NCBI GenBank assembly: GCA_018398765.1
Contig: JAHBMJ010002538.1
Coordinates: 35,331-99,330, forward strand
Source: Chromera velia
Taxonomy: Eukaryota > Sar > Chromeraceae
Reading direction: 5' to 3'
DNA: 64,000 nucleotides
Position numbers and translations under genes: made by a program. Positions 34,873 to 47,400 of the stretch are shown one piece after another. The number at the start of each line of letters is the position of its first letter. The stretch's first letter is position 1. The notes beneath the pieces were generated by a model, which did not search any database, was not told the origin of the DNA, and saw only the letters and a program-made list of their open reading frames with translations.

Positions 34873-35150
34873 AATCATATGCCAGAATGCAGTGTGCTCC
34901 TCCTGTAAAAAAAGAATAGCGATGCTTAGCGATGCTCACGTCAGCAGTTTCAACCGATGGAGCAACTTTCCAACAGCTAAGCCCCAGCATCTGAGGTAAA
35001 CATCTTAAAAGCTGTCTTACAATCAACAGACTGGCCCTGCGGTCATAGAACCTCCGAAAGTAAGTGCAAAAACAAGATCTGGCCCTTCTGAGGAGGAGTC
35101 TCAGCAAGGATAGTTTGCTGCCGGCCACCAAGGAAGGTGTTTGAACTCCA
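34873..35150 (-). pseudogene. Inverted partial copy of the HEI10 last exon and 3' flank
   Basis: The minus strand aligns with plus-strand 53605-54005. The shared frame reads SSNTFLGGRQQT then LAETPPQKGQILF, as in the last exon of the HEI10 gene (SSNTFLGGRQQT, PAETPPQNGQILF). Here it runs into LHLLSEVL and a stop. Similarity continues into the non-coding flank (AGATGCTGGGGCTT, CTGACGTGAGCATCGC). No RING or coiled-coil exon accompanies it. Confidence 0.8.
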
Positions 35151-35228
35151 CTGTTCACAAATACCGAGCTTGGCGAAAAAATGGGGCTTCGAGGCAGGAG
35201 AGACCGGCCAAAAATATTGCAAAATTGA

Positions 35229-36204
35229 TTATTCATCATCCAAGAGAAGAGCTTCTGCCAATCCTTGCAACAAAGTCGACGGCTAAAACAGTTTTGTTAT
35301 TTTTGTTTGTTTGTGCACGTTCCTAACGAGACCTATATAACTTACTATATAGTCCACAATTTTGCCACAAAGAACATCGTCCTCGAAATCGTTCTCTTCA
35401 TCGAGCTGCTCATCGGATTCTTCCTTGTGAGCGTCGGCAATTCGTTGTGCTATGTCCTCGATCTGACCTGCAGTGCAAATAATCTTTTTCACAAACACTT
35501 GACAGTGTACGAGGAAATTCAGGTGCAGATTCTTGGAGTAAGAACTAACCCTGTCGATCAAATGAGGTTGAAGGAGTGATCTGGGAGCAAGCTTGCTTTA
35601 GCATCAAGAGGCCTTCTCTTGTAAGCTTCAGATCGATTGAATTGCCCAGCAGCAAGTTATTCAGGAAATCCAGGCCAGTTTGGGCAAGAAGGCGCATGGA
35701 GTCTGGGTCAGGTGTCGTTGCACACAACAGAAGGTACGAGAGACCAATATTACAATTTCGCCTTTCGATACCCACCAAAATTCCGGAAAAATGGAGTACA
35801 AGCCTAGTACCAGGGTCCGTCAATGTTACAATGAAGGGATAGTCGTCGATCATTTTCTTTATGTCAGACCTACAAATCGTGTTTGGAAAACGCTGCACGC
35901 AGGGAAAGAGAGCATGATCGTGGGTCCAGAAGACCTGCAAGGGGCACGCAGATGCAAACATTTCGCCGAGACTAACGTTCTCAAGCTCTGTGGAAAATTT
36001 GTTGACGTTTGCCCTTAAAATAAGGTGCGTTGGAAGATTTCCGCAGCGGATCTTGCACAGATTTTCATCCAGGTGGTCCTGTAGCTTGTCCACTGGCGCC
36101 TCACTTTGAGGGTCCGTGTTTTCAAACTCTCTGAACATCAACGCCCAAAGGAGAACCTGGAGCTCTTGCAAGGGCTCCATCAATGGGACCATCGTCGGCT
36201 CCAT
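35229..36204 (-). CDS. Unrecognised ~276-residue protein, three exons
   Basis: Exons (minus) up to 35550, 35467-35346 and 35282-35229 splice in phase at GTTAGT and GTAAGT donors and end at TAA. Starting from the first ATG at 36204 gives 276 residues. The open frame continues upstream to 36366 without an ATG, so a 5' exon may be missing. Visible features are a leucine-rich N-terminus (LQELQVLLWALMF), a long central region (LGEMFASACPLQVFW, YPFIVTLTDPGTRLVLHFSG), a helical stretch ending LTREGLLMLKQA, and an acidic tail (EEQ.D..NDFEDD). Codon use and splice phase make it a credible gene. No family is recognised. Confidence 0.6.
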
Positions 36205-36366
36205 GCTGGCATTAAGTACAAAGAGCTGTTTAAAGGCGATTGAAGAAAATGGAAGAAACTGTTGAGTTCCCTTTAAATTAGTCAAAGAGAAATGATCGAT
36301 CTCACTGTGCGTGGTCCTGGATTCATCAGTGGGACTGATCAATGGCCGGCTGTCAGATCCATTCAA

Positions 36367-36699
36367 AGCAAACGCGACAAACGGTATGATAATTATACCT
36401 TAAGTATAGTGGTTCGACCGATCGATCGGCCTTGCACTAATTTCCTACATGCATGCAGACACTCAAGTGTTGCAATATATAGTTTTCTTTAGTGTTGTAA
36501 TAGTGCATGTTGCATGTTGCATGCATGCAGCCCGCCACCTCGATTGAGGCCTCCTTGTCGTGAAGGCGTACGTATATATATATATGTACAAACGTATACA
36601 CATATTCAGACTACAAACGTTGTAAAAAGCGCGATTATGAGGAGGTTGCTCCACTACAAACGCAGGAGGGCCGCTATAGCACTCGACCAGGTCGCATCA

Positions 36700-36735
<36 letters not shown>

Positions 36736-36919
36736 TAAAAGCAACAGCGGATTGGGGCTGCAAGAGTGAGCCAGCTTTTCCCTGCCGGTGAGGTCTCATA
36801 CAAGCAGGGAGGGTTCGAAGAGAGAAACAGTCAAGAAACGTAACAGAGTTTGTTGCGGAGGCAGACGCGATTGATACACTTCAGCAGCCGAGAAACGGAC
36901 TTCGCAATTTCCATCAAGC
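36367..36919. other. Spacer between divergent genes with (TA)n tract
   Basis: Contains short (TA)n runs at 36572-36586 and 36702-36733 and TGCATGCA palindromes at 36445-36530. It lies upstream of the plus-strand gene starting at 36920 and downstream-to-upstream of the minus-strand gene, so it probably holds promoters for both. Confidence 0.45.
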
Positions 36920-39516
36920 ATGGACCAACAGGTAAGATTTGTCCCCCTTTCCGTTCGACAAATCTGTATATATATATATGTGGACAGAGAAAGACGGACA
37001 CTCGCGGTTGCAGACAAACACATGTGTATATATATTTTGATATACACGCATATGTATCTGGGCAGAGAGAGGCAGAGAGTGAGGGCTGCTAAAAGGAGCG
37101 ATGGAGACGAAGCCAACAGAAAGAAAAAGAATCGACAAACTGACTGATAGACAGGTAGAGAGAAGGCAGGCACACAGTCAGACAGACGCAGGCGGCAACA
37201 CAGAGAGAATGAGCGCGTGAATGGACACAAGCTGTCCGTCTTTCCCTTCCTCCCCCCCCCCTCCCCTTCTCTCCTGGGGGGAGGGAGAAAGAGAAAGAGA
37301 GAAAGAAGGAAAGAAAGAAGCAACGGGGCAGGCATACAAAAAGACGGACAGGCAGGTAAACAGTATGCTACCTTGATTTCCTGCTACGCTGCGCTTCACA
37401 TACAGGTAAACAGGCAGACAGCCAATCAAGAACACTTACATGAAGGTGTTGGTCTGTGACTGTCTAGGTGTTGTTTCCTCTTCCATTTCTCTGCTTTGTT
37501 TCTCTCTCTGATTGACCCACATACACCTTGAAGCCCCTTTTTCATCCATGTGCAACACTTGACCAGCTACCTTCCTTTTATACTAGAAATTTTAGTTGTT
37601 AGCGAAGCAGGTCAATTACACGAGACTCATGACGGGACAGAAAGACTTGTGAGCGTTTGTTTTGCATCCAGTGCTTCCATGCTTGGATTCCGCTGCTGCG
37701 GTTTTGCGTTGTTTCTGATGCGCTCTCTATGATCATGGAATATGTGAGTTGTTTTATGTGCTTTCTCTGGCTGCTAGTTATCTATGAATTCCTCTATACT
37801 TCTTTCTGGACCTCTCCTCAGGGCGATGCGATGATGTCGTCTTCCACACAGGGGGGTTCCATGATGAACAAGCCAACTCCAGACCAGTCTGGGAAGAAGA
37901 ACCTTCCGGAGATTACCCGAGAGGTGAGGAAAACATGGCAGTTTTGAATGCTATGCTTTGATTGAACTCTTGTGGAGCTTTACATAAAGTTGCAAATACT
38001 ACCTTCAGCCCTCAGTAGTTGTTGAAGTGCTGAGTATTTGGTTCTGCCTGACACTCTAGTCACTCAATTCTTCTGTGCCTTCGGATTTTTTCACCTGTGT
38101 GCAGAGCGCACCTACTTTGTTGCACCACCATTCGCTCACTTCCATTGGTGAAAAAGGTGTCTCCACTGCAGGTGCGATTGCATGAGAAATGTCAAGTCTA
38201 TCCAAGTGTTTACACGCAAACTTTGTACCTTCAAGTTGGCGCACCACCACGTTCTCTGTCATCACGCAGCCCTAAAGTCACATGCAGTGACTGCAATACC
38301 TATGCATAAAACTCTTTCGTCGCCTTCGTATGTAATATGGATTCAGAGAGTTCCTGCATGCAAAAGTAAACATGCAGAATGCATTCAAATAAACTGTGGG
38401 AGCCGGAGACAGAGACGTGGGTAGATATAGGCGCAGACACGGGCGTAAAAGGACACGAAAACGTATACATAGAAACACAGAGTCTCAAATGACTCAAACA
38501 GAGACAGACAACGAAAGAAAGCGGGGACAGATATATTGGGGGAGAGAGAAAGAAAGTTGGGGAAATTGAAAATGAGAAAGATGAAAAGGCAAGACGGTAG
38601 AGAAAGAAAGTGACACAGACAGTCGGAGCAGCAGAGAGACATGCAGTCAAATGAAAACCTAAGGAAAATTTAATCAAGGTGCACAGATGGGCCATACCGT
38701 AGAAACATTCGAAATCCAAAGGAAAAAGAAATACAGACAACGCTTTACAGTACTGTAACAAAGCAGTATGGAAAATGGTGAAGAATAGATAGCCCGTTTG
38801 AGCTAGGGCAATGGACTGGGATCAAAAGAGAATGGCATTGGAACATGGTAGTCATGATTGCCTGGAAACCGACATGACACACAGACTTGCTCTGCCGTTT
38901 GCATCGAAAAGATGATCAAAATAATTTTCAAAGACTCCTAAGGTTGCACCCTTGATTTTTTGCCGTCCAAAATTGCATTTTGACAGGATGCGCGGACGCC
39001 TTGAACAAGAAAGTGAAAAAGAGAACTGGGAAAAACAGGTGTCAGAAGAAATCTGCGATCAAGCGAAACGACCCCAAGGTCATCATAACCTTCAGGTCCC
39101 TAAGAGAACAAGGTCAGCGTCGTCGCTTTTATACTTTAGATGTTCATATTTTAGACGGCTTCTCAACATTTGAACAACGGACTTGGTAGAAGTTTTACCA
39201 TCATTCTACTCGCTGTCGTTTCTCTTGTTTTGCGCCCTTCCTTTTGGCCGTGCATCCCCATTGGCTGACCCACCTTTTTCAAGAGACTCTTGTGCTTACA
39301 GGCCACTCCGACTTCTTCAAGGAGACCAAAAAACTGTTTGCGGTATTCCTACGGGAGAGAGGTTTTTCGCCAACTGGTTGCGAGTCCTTTCCGCGGAGCT
39401 CCACGGACGAGTTTCGTTTCCCGACGCATCAGCTTGCGCTCTCTGCACAACATGTCCTGCTGTCTGCAGAAGCGCGAGCAATGAGGGCGAGTCATCCCTA
39501 CACCATCGGTCGGTAG
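36920..39516 (+). CDS. Unrecognised 168-residue basic protein, five exons
   Basis: Exons 36920-36931 (ATGGACCAACAG before GTAAGA), 37822-37923, 38105-38156, 38987-39112 and 39302-39516 (TAG) all join in phase, total 507 nt. The N-terminal third is Ser/Met/Gly-rich and probably disordered (DAMMSSSTQGGSMMNK). A Lys/Arg cluster follows (ALNKKVKKRTGK, QKKSAIKRNDPK), with a possible nuclear localisation signal, then a compact-looking segment (VIITFRSLREQ, FFKETKKLFAVFLRERG). No family is recognised. The 12-base first exon is supported only by its donor and phase. Four long introns for such a small protein are typical of this locus. Confidence 0.6.
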
Positions 39517-39734
39517 CGCAGAAAAAAAATGAAGAGTTACACCAGACGCGTTCAGGAGCGGGTAAATTGATGAAACAGCGAAAGTGCTTGTGAGACATAT
39601 GTATGACCAAGTAATTACAAGAATCGCATGAAAGGCAAATGTGTGAATCGTCCTGTTTCAACGATGTATGCTTTTATGAGATTTTGAGTACCCATTCAAA
39701 TGGTGTCGTTTCTGTCCCTGAGTGTGTCGCCATA

Positions 39735-40144
39735 TCTGTGCAGTGACGCAGGCGCCTTCCCCACTCAAAAACCATATTGAAGAGCCTGACGGATTAAATG
39801 ATGAGAGAGATGGCCCTGAAGAGCGTGAGGGGGGCGCACAAGAAGCCACAGAAGGACACGCACCAGTGGAAGAACAGGGAGATATCTCCATGGTGGGCAC
39901 TCATGCTCCCAACACATTGGAGGACGAGCACGAGTTTATTCCACCTTCTTGGTCTACGCAGAGACTCTTTGTGGTGCCTCTGTGGCATACGCATCGTCCG
40001 ATTTATCCCAGGTCCTTTTTTCCGCAATCGCCGATGGCCCCGGTAAACGCGCATGTGAGGCTTGCTCCTTCAGTCACGCACTGCGGTATTCTACCGCGAC
40101 CCCAAGACACGCGACCCCAAAGCACGCATCAACATTTTCTTTGA
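39735..40144 (+). CDS. Possible acidic exon, unrecognised
   Basis: After a CTGTGCAG near 39742 an open frame encodes an acidic segment (IEEPDGLNDERDGPEEREGG, then EDEHEFIPPSW) and runs to a TGA at 40142-40144. Composition looks coding, but no partner exon with matching phase was found, and the basic C-terminal part looks random. It could be a downstream exon of the 36920-39516 gene in an alternative transcript. Confidence 0.3.
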
Positions 40145-41480
40145 GTAGAATGGGAACTTGAAGGTCCAATCGTTAGACATCTTCATGCACCGTTTTGGTT
40201 TAGAAGTCCTGCAGAGCACTTGCGTGTTGCTTCGAGCAAAGATTGCACAAGGCCACATGGTACGGTGAAGATAGAATGAGAAATGGATCCCACGGATCTG
40301 AAAAGAAAGCTGCTTTTCCTGTTCAGAGGGGCAAAACGGTGATGGAAATAACGTACATCAAGAGTCCTATTGTAGAGGATGAGTAGTGGTAGAGGAAAGC
40401 ATGTACGTGCCCGTGTTGTCAACATGACGCCATCCGTCTAAGAATCTGTTGACATGAGTGCATTAATCATACAGTAAAACATAAAAAATCCTTTGAAAAA
40501 TTTGTAAAATTGTCCAACTTGTACATATATTGGTTTAACTTAATCAAGACTTTCAAAATGTAGCTTATAGTCTAAGTCTTGTATTAATGAATAAATTGTA
40601 TTATTGCAACATAGACATTACACTGGCAAAGAGTTCTAAATTCAAATTAAGCTAGTATTATTCAGCTCTGAATATAGTAAAAATTTTTAAATGAAAAAAA
40701 GAAATGAAAAAAAAAGAATGTGTAATCAGCTTAGAAATCAGTTTAATTGTGTTAGAACAGCTATAAAAAAACCTGTTACCTATAGTTTTTGAATAATTAA
40801 TAATTAACTGTTATTATATTATTATTAATAGCTTTATCATATTTATAGTCAATCAGCCCAGCGTAATATTTATTATAGCAAATTAGCATCTTAGGCGATC
40901 GACCAAGGCTAACATTGGTACTCTCTACTACATGATTGCATGTTAAAAATTGTAATTAACATTTTAGTTTACTTACTAGTTTACTTAGCTTTACTATAAA
41001 AAACTGTACATTAAACAACTATAATACTTTTAATATTCAAATTACTATTGCAAATATGAAAATTAGAATATGAAGAGAAATGCACATTCTCATTTTAACC
41101 TTAAAAGTTTAGTACTGACGTTTAATAATACTTTAATTTACTGGAACACTTATTTAGTACTGTTATACTTACGCAGATTCAAGAAGTTTTTATACTATAT
41201 GGAGAGACGTGAGAAAATTGTATGACTGCACTGCTATTGCCGGCAGGGGAATAGCATTGTTGCCCTGTCACCTTGACTTGTAATGCTTTGAATTCGTTCG
41301 CCATGCGCTTTGAGAGCTGAGCCAGCAGCTCAGTCGGCGACGTCGCCGACCACCTCAGAGAAGCACAACACCTCTCTGTGGACACCAGTGACCAGTCAAC
41401 TTTTCAATTTCCCCTCCCTCCCCCCCCCTTCCATTCATGTGTTTGTGAGTGACTGTCCGAATTTGATCGCGGCTTTTCTT
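40145..41480. other. AT-rich intergenic island
   Basis: No coding exon is seen. From 40440 to 41200 the sequence is AT-rich with A/T homopolymers. The right edge is the 3' flank of the minus-strand glycosyltransferase gene. Confidence 0.6.
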
Positions 41481-44400
41481 TCAAAGCCATCCGACCACTT
41501 CTGAGGAGAGCCACAGACTCTCTCCGTAAAGTCTTCGAAGCGTTCTCTCCACCTCCACCGCGTTCTGTTTGCGCTGCACATGTTTCAAACTTCCTAAATT
41601 GGCCAGACTGCGAATGTCCGGAAGCTCTGAAACCGCACTGGGAGGCGGAGGCGACTCTGAGTCTAGTCGCCCCTGTGCGCCAACGTGGAGAACCTCATAG
41701 GCCTCCAGCCACACGCTGACGGGACACGGCTGTGCAGCACAGACCTGGAAGCGGGTCATGCGGGGGAATGCGTTGATCAGAGGGTCGAGGAACCGGGTGC
41801 GGCTGGCTGCCCAAATCACCACTGCCGTGGCCAGTGCCAGAGTGGCGGGTGCGACCATGAAGTGCACCAGGGCCAGGGTCCAGAGACGTGTCTCAAAAGT
41901 CCGCACTTGCTGCACGGGATTAGGGGAGAACGCTTGATTTGTCGATTCATGCAACACAGATTGATGTTTTTTGCTCAAACAGGCATGACAGTAGATGAAG
42001 AAAGAGTGACAGACAGTGAAGAAAACGCAGAGACGTGAGAACAGTACGGCAATCGATGAAAAAAGAGACAAAGACTTGATTGCAGATTTCTACCGACACA
42101 GGATCCTGGTGATGAAAAAGAAAGACAATTGACCGACCAGATCACTGAAAGGCCGGAAGAGGTACAGGATTGTGATGACGAAACACCCGAGACAGAGGAC
42201 GGCAGACACTGCCAGCCCCAAAGCCTCAAAAAGCGCAATTCTTTTTTTGAAGTCCTCCGAAAACTGCACAGCGTGCTTGGAGAAATCAGCTGCTGTTGTC
42301 GTCTCTCTTCCAGTCTCCCGTCCGCCTGTGTTGAGTGTCCTTCTGGCATATACAGGTGAGCCGTCTCCCGCGAATGCCACCTCAGTCAACCTGTCGGGCC
42401 GACTGGCTCTCCGCCCGAGGGGGGGGGGAGAGCCAAACATGGCCTCGAGTGCATTTGAACGTCGTGTAGAGAGGGGAGGGGAGCTGCGCGGTTGCAAAGG
42501 GGATCTAGGGATTGAAAGGGTGGGTTTGGGGGAGGACACTGGCCTTGGGGGGGACCTCACAGTTGGTGCAGGTGAGCTGGGTGGTTGCATTGCGTGTGAT
42601 GCCTCCGTTTGAATCTGCATCGGTTCCCTTTGTGATGCCTCTGCTTGGCTTTGCGATGTTTGGGGGAACACCTCTGCCTCCACTTCAAGGGAAGCCTCAA
42701 ATTCATGCAGAACTTCAGAATCTGAAGAGATCCCGAAGGAAGAAGTTTCGGGATTCAGGGCGGGGGGTTGCAGGGTCGGTTTCTGGTCTTCCTTTGGGGT
42801 CTCCTCCTGTTTCTCTGGATCGTCCTCGGGTTGGGGGGCACTGAGGGCAGGTGAGTCCCCTGCTTTGCCCTCCTGGGCCAGAGACTTTCCGGGGGAGGAG
42901 TCGGTGTTGCCTCCTTTGTGCTTCACAGACATGCTCTTCCTCAGCTCATCGTGGACGTTTTGTGTGACTGGAATGGGCATGTGGATGGAGGTTCTCTTCT
43001 TGGTGACTGCCCGCATGAAAGGCGACTTTGTGTCGAGCCAGTCCTTGGGCATGGAGAAGAACACGACGTCACTGACAGTGACGACAATCAACCCCGGCCA
43101 GAGTGCGATTGTGCTGATCACAAGTGCTTCCAGTATCTCTGCCCCGTTCAGGTTTGGGAGTTGAAAGAGTGGGTCCGGGAGCACGACCAGTAGGAGGACA
43201 GCAGAGAGAACGTGCAAGGCGAACAGGAGGGCTTTTCCCAGGGGGGGGAGACGGGGCTCAGCACGGGAGAGAGAAATCAGGGCCCAGAGCGGATGGTCAC
43301 GGATGAAAATTTCCCTGCAACAGTGTACGCACATATGGGAGTTGAACGGGCATTCGTGTGCAAGAGATCTGCTCGAGATAAAGACTCACGGAGATGCTTC
43401 TTCTGCACAACAAGGCTCACGTTGACACTGCGCTGGCAAAAAAAGTCGGGAAGGGAAGGGAGGGCGCAATACCGCCGGAAACGCGGGGCCAGCTTCAAGT
43501 GCCGCATACAAATGAGCTTTCACCCTGATTTGAAAATCGGTGACAGACATTGAGGCGCTGTGCATGCTGAATCGTGAGGACCGTCTCCATGATGGGAATA
43601 TTCCGATTCACTCAAATGGTTAAAACCAGAAGACGTACGCAAAGAGTCTGCCAAAATTCCAGAGGACGAAATCGCACCGAGGAGGTAATCTGGAGCTGCT
43701 CCCTCTCTGGTCCATTTTGTCCCTTGTCAAGTTGAACACACTCAGAGCAGGTCCAATCACGCCTCTGCTGCGGGAGGAGGGCCTCCTGCAGTCACGTGAA
43801 GGTTGTGCGGGTAAACAGCGGAAAAGAAGGGAGCACGTATTCGTCAGGATTCATATACATGAAATATCACCCAAAGTCTTCAAGGCAATTACATATTGTG
43901 ATACATAAACAGGAAAACAGAAGTCAGAATGTCAATTCGCTCAAGTGGTCAGATCAGCAAATGCACAGAAGACTAGAGCTTCCATTTTTTTTCAACAAAA
44001 TGGGGACGCACAACGTGATCAGCAGAGCGATTGGTTGACGTGGAGGAGGGAGACGCTTCTGTAAAAACGAGATGGGGGGACACAGACAATCAAAAGGAAC
44101 AAAGCACATGTTTCTGGTGAACTCACAGGCTGTCTTTGTCTGCCATCGAGACGATCTCCACCACGTTCTGCTTCATTGCGCTCTTCACTGTCACATTCTG
44201 TCCACTCTTTGCAGACGGGAGCATTTCTGAGAGGACCAGATCCATCTCCGCACCGAATCTGATGGTGTCCCCTTCCGATCGAACTTCCGGGTTCCGAACT
44301 TCAGGAGAGCGAGCTTCTGCAGTCCGAACATGGTCCGTACCGAAGGAAACCCCTCTGTTCAGCGACCTTGATCGCGCTGTCACTTGCTGTCTTCGTGACT

Positions 44401-47400
44401 CTGTCACATCGCTTGCGTGGACAGAGCGGAGGGGCGCCTCCAGTTGCAATTCATCCGAAAAGCCCCTCTCAGACAGGACCTGACCGTCATCCTCTGCCAG
44501 AGGGTCTGAGTCCGCGATACTCTTTGCACCTCTGGTGACACCAGTGCCAGGTGATTGAATCCTCATCTGCTTGATTGTCGAGGGACCCCCGGATGCCTTC
44601 AGAATCGACGCAACCGGGTGGGGGGGCGAGCCGGCAATAGTGACGGGATTGTGCGTGAATGCGGGAGAGTCCACGAGAAGCTCTCCATCCTCCCCTCTTT
44701 TGGGGCTTTGGATCTGTGCATGGAGACGGCCGTCTCTGGCAGGGACAGGGGAGTCGTCTGCAAATTCAGGGAACTTTGCGTTCTCTGCGTTGGGATCGAA
44801 TTCGACCTGTATGTTCTCTAGGGGGTCCGGGAGGGGGTCTTTGGGTTCGGGCTCTCTTTTGATTTTTTGCATTTCTGCATTCAGATCGGTTCTTGAGTTG
44901 AATCTGTTGATCTGAAGAGCCTTCTCAAGCTCTTTGTGTACTCGCGTCCGGCGAGACACACTGCGAGCCCCTGGGGGAGACGGGTCGTGGTGCTGGTCAT
45001 GCTCCCCCTCACCCTCACCCCCTTGGGAGAGAACAGAGGCACAGCGTTGAGCAGCAAGACGCAACTCCCTCACCTCCTGCATGTCCGTCGCAGCCTGCAC
45101 ACATAGACATACAGATACACACACACATACACGCATGATGATGATGATGATGTATGGGGTTAAAGCCGGTGACCTGTATAGGCTCTAGCCAACCTAGTAT
45201 TTCCTGCAAAGATACAATCCTTCGACCTAGGCCTCACTGGGGCATTCGTATGGACCAAAGCCTAGCGAAGGCGGGAATGGAAATGGAAACGGAGGGTGGC
45301 TTCACCCCCATGCAACCAGGGTTAAAATCCCCCTGCATCGGAACGGACTTGCAGTGGCCGGGGAAACGACCGAAAAGGGAGACAAGGCCAAAAAGCGAAA
45401 CAGAAAAAGTGGTTCAGAGGAACGCGTCTCTGTCAGACTGAGAATTGGCACGCATACACATACATACACACCCACACAACACACACATACACATTTAAAC
45501 ATTGACACGCACGTGCATGTATGTATACCTACAGGAACAACTAGCTGCTCACATTCATCGTTCAAGCATTCATCGGAATCACCCGAGAGGTCATTCGAAT
45601 GGCTGCCTTTTCACTCACTGACTCGTACCAGAATCCACACAGACTTTTCAAGCGACTTACTCGCGCTCGGTCCCTAGAGCTGTATCAGCAGACTATGTGC
45701 ATGTTCGCTTTTGACGAAAAAAAAGTGACTGCGTGTCCAGACAATCACAACAAAACTCCTCTTCGGCATCAAGAATATTTCTCCTCCAGTTTTTGCTTTC
45801 TACCCACTCCAGAACCCCATCCCGACTCACTTGGAGGGTTGGGGCCCGAGGGGGCGAACACAGAGGCCGGCCCTCCACTAGGTCTCCTGCCCCTGCCCCG
45901 TCTCCGAGACTTGAGAGCCCGATATCGTCTGAGCTTGCACTGCTGTGCCGTCTTCTTCTCTGCATTTCCGACGAGAGCTCTGCCTGTGTTGTCCAATCAA
46001 AGAAGATCAGACGGAACACAGAGGCAGGCAGAATGCGCACCAATCCAAATTGCAACACTCTGAGAAAGTTGACCCGTCTCCCCGACTCCTTGTTGCTCCT
46101 CTTCACCTCATGAGCCTTCCGAGAGGCTGCTAGGGCCTCCAATCTCGAGGGGAGAGCGAAGGCACTCAGGCGAATCTCACGGTCGTAGAGGAAATCCAGC
46201 TGGTGGCGCTGGCGATATTTGGGGAACACAAGAGGAATCACCGTCCTGCAAAAAGCAATTTATTCACGATTGAATTGAGAGAAAAACGAAGGCACGCCCA
46301 CAATTGGAAAACCAGACTGCAGAACTGACGCCTTGGAATCCTTCCACGTTCCTTTTGCCTCTGAAAGAAGTGAGTGAATGGACGAATGAATGAATGAATG
46401 GATCACGGCTCCTTGCTGGTACCTCTGTCTTCTTTTGCATTACTGAGGCACTGTGTTCTTCCATTCACATTAGAAGCAGTCCGATCCACGATAGCAAACG
46501 CCTGCGTTTACAAAAGCAGGCCCGCTTCTGAGGCAAACTGCATGCATGCACTCCTGACCATACGAGAAGTACAACCAGCACTGCATGGGCACTGAAGACG
46601 CCCAGTGCGACTTGGAATGTGCCTCTGGTCTCCTTTGCCTGTTGGAGCGCCGTCTGTCTGAAGAACTCGATTGCCAACACGAGAAGCAACAGCCCCGCAC
46701 CCGCATGCACAGCCACGTCCTCAAACACCAGAGGGGGCCGTGTGGCGCGTTTAAGTTCTGGAGGCTTGCGGACCTCAAACCCCGGAGGGAGGGTCCATAG
46801 GTTCCGCCAGTCAACCTGAAGGGACAGAAGATCAATCATGTGCATATTCTGAATGCAATGGGTTAATGGTGTATCTACATGTGTATTACGTACAGTGAGT
46901 TGAACAGGTAGGTTGAGAACTCCACACTTTCATCCAATCGTTTTGAAGGAGCAAAGAGACGCCTGGTTTGAAAGTCGACTCATGAGTTGAACGGTCATCT
47001 TAGTTCCCTGCACGTTTACAAATGAATCCGGCGGTCAAGAAGGGATGGGCTGTCTAGAGCAACGTCCACACTTGTCACTTCACTTGTTGGGGCTGTTGAC
47101 CAATCCCGCGCAGGTTGTCTCTACTCAGTGTGCAATTATTCGCTCTTGTTTGCAGACACTTACCTTGTCTGTGCGGAGTCTGTCAGGCGGGTTGGGGAGT
47201 ATGGACCTGTCGAGTTCCCTCTCAACGATCGAATCCCCTGAGTTTTTTGCTGTCGTGTACCTGCACACACACACGCAGATACAGAGATACAGAACGGAGG
47301 CGGGGGTCTCTCGAGCCTTTTGCAGTTGTGCACCGTAGCGTAAGACAGCAACAGAGCGTGCGAGAGCAGGGTCTGCATTTCTGCTGGAATAAAGGAGTAT

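Noticed and set aside
38380-38760. Long minus-strand frames between 38.3 and 38.8 kb.
   Set aside because: They lie in an intron of the 36.9-39.5 kb gene, in purine-rich GAAAGA/GACAGA sequence that gives hydrophobic frames by composition.
45250-45330. tRNA-derived SINE or tRNA gene in a GT2 intron (TAGCGAAGGCGG and GGTTAAAATCC).
   Set aside because: Both boxes carry mismatches, the T-arm pairs poorly and no cloverleaf can be drawn. At most a relic.
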